Source: Tyto alba (lineage: Eukaryota > Chordata > Aves > Strigiformes > Tytonidae). Taken from it: a stretch of DNA of 64,000 bases. Shown one piece after another: positions 56,501-64,000 of the stretch (positions are counted from its first letter, which is position 1; each line of letters begins with the position of its first letter). Where the stretch lies: assembly GCF_018691265.1 (NCBI RefSeq), contig NW_024881301.1, forward strand, positions 14,010,752-14,074,751. The letters run 5' to 3'. The translations under genes were made by a program, and so were the position numbers. The notes beneath the pieces were generated by a model, which searched no databases, had not been told where the DNA came from, and saw only the letters and a list, made by a program, of their open reading frames with translations.

Positions 56501-59500
56501 TGTCTTTTTACCCCACCAACGCTACTTGCCACCAGTCAGAGCCGTGCAGTTTACAGGCTGGCCTTGTAATCGCAGCTCCAGGAGGCAGGTCCTGCTTTTG
56601 CTATGAATTTGTTCAATGAAAAGGCAGTTTGTGAAGCGCAAGTCCTGTCCTCTTAATTTTTCCACAGCTGAGGTGACTGAGGTATGATTCTCATTTTATT
56701 GGAAGGCACCTGCAAGTAAAATCATCAGTGAAAGCTCTACCTGACTGAACAAAGGTGGAACGTGCCCCTACCAGCGGTGCTGTGTAAGAAATGATGCTTG
56801 CCATCTTTATAGCTAGCTCAAGAAAGCGAGAGCAATGCACTGTCATTTTAAAGAAGTTTTTATTAGTAATGCATAAACAAGAAATTGCATTTTAGTACCA
56901 CATAACATGAAAACAAGCAGAAGACAATTCTATTGCCTTTGTCTGTTAGAGCTGATGCCCCGAGTGCACCTGAAGCCGTGCAGACGGTACATGCACAGTG
57001 ACAGCACAGAAGCAGGAGAAATTTGAAGGGGGAGGGTTTGTGCTTTGAACCTGCTAATGTCCAAAAAGTGCATCTCCTGTTTGGGGATTTTCTTTTCTTC
57101 CTTTATTAAAGGAGGGGGGGTCGGGGAGGGGGAACCAGCTTTAACAGAAACGCAGCTCAAATACACTCCTCACTGTCTCTTCGCTTTGCTTTCTAATTCA
57201 GAGGTAGCGTAACCACCAGCCCCTTCAATAGAAACGTGCCCGTCAAATGTCTAAGCTGAAGTTGGGCCTTGGCCTCTACCTGCCCCGTAAGCTGGGCTGT
57301 GAGAAGGCAGCTGCTCAACTTAACTGGTGCTTGTCTCCACCAGGCTTTGGAAGCCAACTTCCTGCAGCAGTTGCACCATTCGTGCCCGTGTCCTTTCATT
57401 CTAGATTTAGCAGCTCCTGAAACTCGGTTTCACAGCCCCACGCTGCAATGTTTGGCCTGCAGAAGCCAAAGCATTGCTGGCTCCCACGGTTAAGCACTGA
57501 CCTGACTGGGTAGAGAAACGCTGGGAGGACCCGTAGCTTAATGTCAGCGTTACAACTGCATGGGAGGCCCCAAGAATGTATTTTTTCATACTGGATGCTC
57601 ACCTTTTTGAACCTGTAGAGGTTCTTTTTTAATCAAATGGGTTAATAATCAAACATACTTTCCACCTGTGGCTACATTAAGTAGCCTGGCACCTCAAAAG
57701 ATTATCTGCTTAAAAATGTGCTTTATTAGCTTTAATAGAAAGGTCTATTCCAAATGGCTTCCTCTAGGAAGGAGGTTTTTTGTAAAAACCATCTCAATGA
57801 CCTTTGCAGGCTGCAGCAGCTTCTGTTGTAATTTCAGGACAGAGAGCCCAGGCTCTGTGTGTATCTGCCACTGCGGAACAGCCTGATCAGAGGAGAAACT
57901 GAAAAGTTTTACTGAATTGCATTTTAGCGCAAATAAGCAGGCAAAGCTGAAGCCACATAAAATTCACTGTGTCTGTTTGGTAACTCTTTAGCTCCACCTC
58001 CTGATTGTGCCCTGTGACATTCATTGAGTGTGGACCATCACGGTAAAATTAAGCTTTGCTTGTTGAAGTGGTGTAAAGTTTCACCTATGGGGCCTTCAGT
58101 GCAGCTGGGAGGGGTGCTAATGCTTTCAGGTACCGAAAGCTGATGGAAACCTGCAGCGCAGGATCCCACTAGCTCTGACACTGGGCGCCCCTCTCTTTCT
58201 CAGCAGCCCTCCAAATTCTTTCCACAGTTGTAACCCCACTGTAGTCCCTGTTCTTGCAGATGGGGACCCTGTGGCGGGGGAGGGCTCACTCGCAGCTTGT
58301 GCGGGGTCAGCTGAGCAACACGAGCAGCTCGGGGATTTTTCACTGGGGAGCTGCGAGCGCAGGGAGGGGAGTGAGCCCCTCTGCTCGGGGCTGCCGCAGC
58401 CCGCGGGTGCCGCTCGGCAGCCACCCCGTGCACAGGGCAGCTGGCACAGCCCTCCCGGCGGGAAGGGACGGCGGCGCTGGACTCTGAGCTGCCACGAGGG
58501 CAACGCTCATGAACTGACGCTTCTGTGCCAGGAAATGGCTTCTGTGCCTTTGTGTATCACGCCAGAATGAGCTAATGCCCCTCTCCTGTGGTTCTCCCGC
58601 CAGGAAGTTCTGGTGAATAGTAATTCCGGGTACTCAAAAAATCTGAAACAGTAATAAAAATCAGACAGAAACAACAAAACAGATCTTTATAGCTGGAGTC
58701 AATGTTCATAAACAGTCTCAGAGTGGCCTTAAGATACACACAGACAAGAAGAAACAAACTAGAGCAGCTCCAAGTTACCAACATGGAAATGCTATAAAAT
58801 TTTATAGTAACATTAACGTAATCCCTAGGCTGTAGCACCAGATCGTACAGTCGCAGCACCTTTCCCTCATGCCTGTGTGCTGTGACTGTTTCACAGATGA
58901 GACTGAGCTCATAAGAAACATTCCTAAAAGATGTACAGAGCTGCTGGATGAGGTAAAGCATGAAGGTGGCCATCAGGAATCTCCAGTTGGAGCTTTTAAA
59001 TTAGTTTGGACCCGCAGTGCATGCAGCCAGTAACTACCCATGGAAGCTGATGCTGAACTTGCCTGGGGAAAAAGGGGAGCTTGAAGAGAGAACAAGAGTA
59101 GTTGTGGTAACATCCTCTCTGCTTCTGGTCTAAAAACCAAAACCAATCAAAAACCTCTCCAAAAGACCACCAACATTTCTCTCCCGAAGATGAGGGACAG
59201 AGATTTCCCAAAGCCCGTACTACGTGCAGGACAAGCGCGCCTCGGCTACAGGCCGCCGGTGCGGGAAGCAGCAACGCGGTGGCTGGAAACGCTGACGGGG
59301 TGCGAGTCACATCACTGGGGTGGGTTGTACAAGCAGTTTTATTGCTATTCTAAGAGTACTTCAGCATGTTCCCATCCCTTCATGCAGCCCAGCCAGCGTT
59401 CGGCTGTTATCCAATCATTTTAATTAACGATTCTTTGCCAAAAGAAACGTCCGACTGATCTTACAAAACTATAAAAGCATGAAAAAGGAGAGACACAGAA

Positions 59501-60250
59501 CCTTTAAATCAGCTTCCACGTGAATAATTAACACAGACAAGGGCTGTAATGGAAAGGCATTTTATTTTCACCAGGTAACACCCCTCCCTCTATAAAGTAA
59601 GTAATGGGGAAAGGGAAAAAACCAACCAACCCCCAAAGCACTACTGTCACCATCAAGATGTGAAAGGTTGGGTCTGAGCCGCAGCGGAGGCCTGTTTGGT
59701 GCTTGCACCGCTGCCGCCAGGCAGAGCTGGGTTTGAAGGTTTGAATTCTCCACAACCAGGGTCACATGGAACAGGACCGGTGCCGCCAGTGGCACTGTTA
59801 ACTTCTTGGGTCTCCTATCGTATATTTAAACAGACCTTGGGCATATTAATAAAGCTGGAAAAAAAAAAAAATTCATGGAAGGGAGTTCACTGTGGGAGTC
59901 CCACATTCTTTTCAGCAGTAATTCACTCTAAAACGCCTATGGAGTGCAAACTGTGTTAGGGGCTGAAAGCGTTAACTCTAATAAAGATAATAGCCAACAC
60001 ACATATAAATAAGACTCATTTCCTTTTTAAAACATCATGGGAAAATCAATTGCCATTGCATGATTGATGGAGACTTCCTAAATATTAAATATAATACACA
60101 TATTTACAAGCTTCTGATTTCATCCTCTGACGTTAATGCGAAGTTCAGACTGTCAATGGGCCACGCTGGGCAGCACCGCGGGGTGCGCAGGCAAACGGCT
60201 GCAGTGGGTTTGGGACGCTGGCGCAAGCAGCGAGGGGGAAAGGTAAAAAC
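53503..60250. other. downstream region, no coding exon recognised
   Basis: About 6.7 kb with moderate GC and no recognised protein. Minus-strand AATAAA signals (plus TTTATT) stand at 56859-56864, 59338-59343 and 59561-59566, so transcripts from the right may end here. By human synteny these could be SPIRE1 3' UTR ends. A 133-codon ATG-started open frame at 58572-58973 (minus) is hydrophobic in its middle and matches no family I know. Confidence 0.4.
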
Positions 60251-60587
60251 AGGCCGGGGAGCACACAGCCGGGCAACCAGGGAGCTGAGCTCCTGCAGGC
60301 TTTGGGTGACAAACCAACCCGCCGCTGCTGCTTCTGCGGAAGGGAATGTCGGGGTCACGCGGAGCAACTGCTGGAGAGGGAGGGCTGGGCGGGAGGGGGA
60401 GAGGCAGACCTCCGCACCACGCCGTCTGGAGCCGGCCATGGCGCGGGCCAGCAGCCCGGAGGGTTTCTCCCGGGGGAGAAGGGAGGTTATCCAGGCCCTG
60501 CCTGACGGCAGCTCTGCGTGAGCAACGTGGAGCCGTTCGTACAACCATCACGTCGTTGTTCGGTGTCTGCGCCCCTGCCCTGCTGGG

Positions 60588-61762
60588 CAGCCCGGGAGCG
60601 CACAGCCGGGGAGCACAGAGCCGGGAGCGCGCAGCTGGGAGCGCACAACCGGGAGCGCGCAGCCGGGAGCGCACAGCCGGGAGCGTGCAGCTGGGAGCGC
60701 GCAGCCCGGGAGCGCGCAGCCGGGAGCGTGCAGCCTGGGAGCACACAGCCGGGAGCGCGCAGCCGGGAGCGTGCAGCCTGGGAGCGCGCAGCCGGGAGCG
60801 TGCAGCCTGGGAGCACACAGCCGGGAGCGCGCAGCCGGGAGCGTGCAGCCCAGGAGTGCGCAGCTGGGAGCGCGCAGCCGGGAGCGTGCAGCCGGGAGCG
60901 CGCAGCCCGGGAGCGCACAGCCGGGGAGTGCGCAGCCGGGAGCGCGCAGCCTGGGAGCGCGCAGCCGGGAGCGTGCAGCCGGGGAGTGCGCAGCCGGGAG
61001 CGCGCAGCCTGGGAGCGCGCAGCCGGGAGCGCGCAGCCCGGGAGTGCGCAGCTGGGAGCGCGCAGCCGGGAGCGCGCAGCCTGGGAGCGCGCAGCCGGGA
61101 GCGTGCAGCCGGGGAGTGCGCAGCCGGGAGCGTGCAGCCCGGGAGCGCGCAGCTGGGAGCGCGCAGCCCGGGAGCGCGCAGCCCGGGAGCACGCAGCCTG
61201 GGAGCGTGCAGCCGGGAGCGCGCAGCCGGGAGCACGCAGCCCAGGAGCGCGCAGCCGGGAGCGCGCAGCCGGGAGTGCGCAGCCAGGGAGCGCACAGCTG
61301 GGAGCGTGCAGCCGGGAGCGCGCAGCCCAGGAGCGCGCAGCCGGGAGTGCGCAGCCTGGAGCGCGCAGCCGGGAGCGCGCAGCCGGGAGCGTGCAGCCCA
61401 GGAGCGCGCAGCCGGGAGCGCGCAGCCCGGGAGCGCGCAGCCTGGGAGCGCGCAGCCGGGAGCGTGCAGCCTGGGAGCACACAGCCGGGAGCGCGCAGCC
61501 GGGAGCGCGCAGCCGGGAGCGTGCAGCCTGGGAGCGCGCAGCCCAGGAGCGCGCAGCCCGGGAGCGCGCAGCCGGGAGCGCGCAGCCGGGAGCGTGCAGC
61601 CCGGGAGCGCGCAGCTGGGAGCGCGCAGCCCGGGAGCGCGCAGCCCGGGAGCACGCAGCCTGGGAGCGTGCAGCCGGGACCGCGCAGCCGGGAGCGCGCA
61701 GCCCAGGAGCGCGCAGCCGGGAGTGCGCAGCCGGGAGCGAACAGCCGGGAGCGAACAGCCTG
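60588..61762. repeat. GC-rich minisatellite, 14-15-bp unit, about 80 copies
   Basis: Tandem units of the form GGGAGCGCGCAGCC, with one-base length variants at the junction (CCGGG, CCCGGG, CCTGGG, CCAGGG). Many units show CG to TG or CG to CA changes (GCGTGCAG, GCACGCAG), as expected from deamination of methylated CpG. Blocks recur at longer range: the stretch around 61181-61210 is repeated around 61643-61672, an offset of 462 bp, or 33 units of 14. An orphan unit-like sequence lies at 60252-60273. The array has no stop codon in several frames of both strands, so very long spurious open frames cross it. Confidence 0.95.
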
Positions 61763-64000
61763 GATGCCGAGGTTCTGCCACCTCCCCAGAGCTGCCCTGG
61801 ACACCGCCAAGGCGGAGGTGGGCACAGGCGTGCCGTTAGGGACTTGATGCCCTTTGCACACTCAGGATTTACTCGGTCCTTGATCCTGCCGGCTCTGCAA
61901 CGTCACAAATCCCTCTCAAAGGGAGGGGAAAAGAAATGTGCTGGGTTCTCTGCACCTCGGTGGCTTGAGGATGGCGGGAAGGAGGACTGCGAGCAGAGGA
62001 TCAAGCGACTGTAACACGTGGCGGGGGCACTTCCAGGAGAAAATGATAAGAATGACAACTGGGGAGGTGCAAAGTGAGATTTCCTGCATTTCTTTCAGTC
62101 TAGTTTTCACTGTGCAGCAAACACACGGCCTGGTTTTGGCACAGAAACAAGAAAAAGTGCTGATGTGACTTGAGATCAGGTGACCCTTCCAGCAACAGCA
62201 GACCTGCCAAACCAGCCTGTCTGTGCTGCTCACCCCCTGCAGTCCTACACTCTTCTCTCACGCCAGTACACCAGGTGCTCTAACGTGCAAGACACTTCTC
62301 CAGAGGTACCCCGAGGAGGGGGCCGTGACAGCTGCCCTTACACAGGACAGCTGCGAGGGAGTCAGCCTTGAGCCCTGCTCTTCCTGTTCGCGTTGGTTCA
62401 GAAAAAATTAGGAACATTATTTCAATAAGCCCGGCATATGGAAAAAATTCTCATTTTCCAAGGGGGTGTTTAAAGAAAAGTAAGGATGGATGAGTCCCTG
62501 GGAAGGTTTAAGGAGACTTTCGCATGTGCTTTTCAAATCAGCTGAAAAGATATGAGTGGCTGCTCCGAAGGCTGCAACGTAACATGCAAATACACTTTGA
62601 AGGGGGAGCCTCACTCCCCTGGGCAGTGGGACTGGAGCCCAGCGGCCGCGGGGCAGCCGACCACCCCTGGCACCCCACGGCCCCCGCACCAGGGCGGCCT
62701 GCCTTCGCTTGGGCTCTTCAATGCACGAGATTTGGGTAGGAGAATCTGTTTTGATTGACACATCTTTAAAATCCTGTTACGGAAATCCAGTCCCAGCTAC
62801 TTTGGAGCAGTCCTGAGGTATCTCTCATTAATCCGAAGTATAGAAATGTTAATAAATAGATCTGAAACTTTTCTGCTATGTCATTCTATAATACACTGCT
62901 ATATAGATATTAAATATGCCTCAGGGTATTAAAAAATTTATGAAAAAGTTACAGTAGTTGATTTTCAAGTATTAATAACTTGGCTATGTTAACTTGTTTT
63001 TAAATACCAAAATGATCTGGCCCCAAATTATTGACTAAACTCTGTCTATGCCTGACTTTAAAAAAAAGCATTTTGACTGTAAAAAAAAGTGCAAAAAAGC
63101 ATGAGATGTCAGTTAACATTGCAACATTGTTGGAGCTTCTAAACAACTAGTGTAGCAGTCTTTCATGAGTGAATTAAAACGGGAAAAAGAATAAAAAAAG
63201 ATTAAAGAAGAAACGAGATTGCTCCCAATCTGAGACAGCACTGTCCCAAATTTCAGCAGAACATGAATCTTTACAGCCAAGTTATAAACCCCAGAAAAAA
63301 TGGGGTTATCAGTGGATATGCTGTCAGACATAACTATAGCAGTATTTGTGTGCTCCGTTATAATACAAATGTACACCTTGCCCACTATTTTCTCTGAGTA
63401 ACAAGAACAACTTTACAGGTATTCAGTTAAAATTAGAAGCCTCCCTTATTTCCCATCCTCCCCATAAACTGTACAACTCTATCTACTACTAAAATTCACT
63501 GCTACAAGTAGTCATCATCAATCATACATTCAAGATAGAAAGTAAACTACTACAACCTGCTCAGGAGACACTTAGAAGAACACTAAGGCTTAAAAAGTAC
63601 AGCAGCTCGGGGGAATGGCCAACCACATGCGCGAAGAGCTTCGTCATATATTTTGCCCTAGGACACAGACATTGCAAAGTCCCGTGCTGAACCCTGATCT
63701 CAGAGCAACTGAAAGAGTTCAAAGACAGATGGTTTCGACCACGGTCACTCACGCTCAGTGTGGTCCCTGGTGTGGGACACGACCCTTTGCTGTTTCAACA
63801 AGGACATGAGCATTACTTGGGGTGGCAAAGCCAATATGACTTCCTGTTTGCTACTGTGCTAACACTGACACTTTGACAGATTTGATTCTCCGTTAAACAT
63901 AATTTTCAGCTCATCTCCTGAAAAATGATTCAAAGCATGGTTAAAAAAAGACTGAAAGCAAGAAAAGGCTTTCTAGTTTCAACGCACACATACAAAAGAG
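61763..64000. other. right-end flank, no gene recognised
   Basis: GC-rich up to about 62750, then AT-rich to the end. No coding exon or RNA gene is recognised on either strand. If SPIRE1 follows as in human, its coding exons lie beyond the window. Confidence 0.4.

Noticed and set aside
60588..61762. CRISPR-like or protein-coding repeat array
   Set aside because: Units are directly adjacent without spacers, in a vertebrate nuclear context; the open frames follow from unit composition, so it is a minisatellite.
53503..64000. SPIRE1 coding exon expected by synteny
   Set aside because: No frame in this part reads as a recognisable SPIRE1 segment; only possible 3'-end signals are seen.

Overview
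The window is nuclear DNA from a vertebrate, most likely a bird. It carries three spliced genes with GT-AG introns: TUBB6 (+), AFG3L2 (-) and PRELID3A (+). This is the gene order known from human 18p11.21 (CIDEA-TUBB6-AFG3L2-PRELID3A-SPIRE1). The avian call rests on short introns, a CR1-type LINE tail inside PRELID3A, an ERVL-like LTR and a very GC-rich minisatellite. The species cannot be named from the sequence alone.

Layout. 1-3500: TUBB6 upstream flank with a probable ERV 3' end (polypurine tract plus LTR), a decayed reverse-transcriptase relic and one unrecognised exon-like stretch. About 3500-4450: CpG-island promoter of TUBB6. 3903-10484: TUBB6, four coding exons, 446 aa. About 11-15.4 kb: tail-to-tail gap with no gene seen. 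15.4-41.4 kb: AFG3L2 on the minus strand, 17 coding exons, 807 aa, complete. 41385-42097: a 713-bp CpG-rich interval between the two divergent start codons, probably a bidirectional promoter. 42098-about 53.5 kb: PRELID3A, five common exons and two possible last exons. From 53.5 kb on no coding exon is recognised. That stretch holds several minus-strand AATAAA signals and a roughly 1.17-kb array of 14-15-bp GC-rich repeats at about 60.6-61.76 kb. SPIRE1 would be the next gene by human synteny, but none of its coding exons is seen.

Function. AFG3L2 (m-AAA protease of the inner mitochondrial membrane) and PRELID3A (PRELI/MSF1-family lipid transfer protein of the intermembrane space) are both mitochondrial and share one promoter interval. 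TUBB6 is a cytoskeletal beta-tubulin and has no evident functional link to them.

The most notable observation is in PRELID3A. Two related, in-frame terminal exons 3.7 kb apart would give either the usual 172-aa protein or a 192-aa protein whose C terminus resembles the paralogue PRELID3B. Other points are a TAG/CAG tandem acceptor and a potential 18-nt stop-containing microexon in AFG3L2, and the higher-order structure of the minisatellite.
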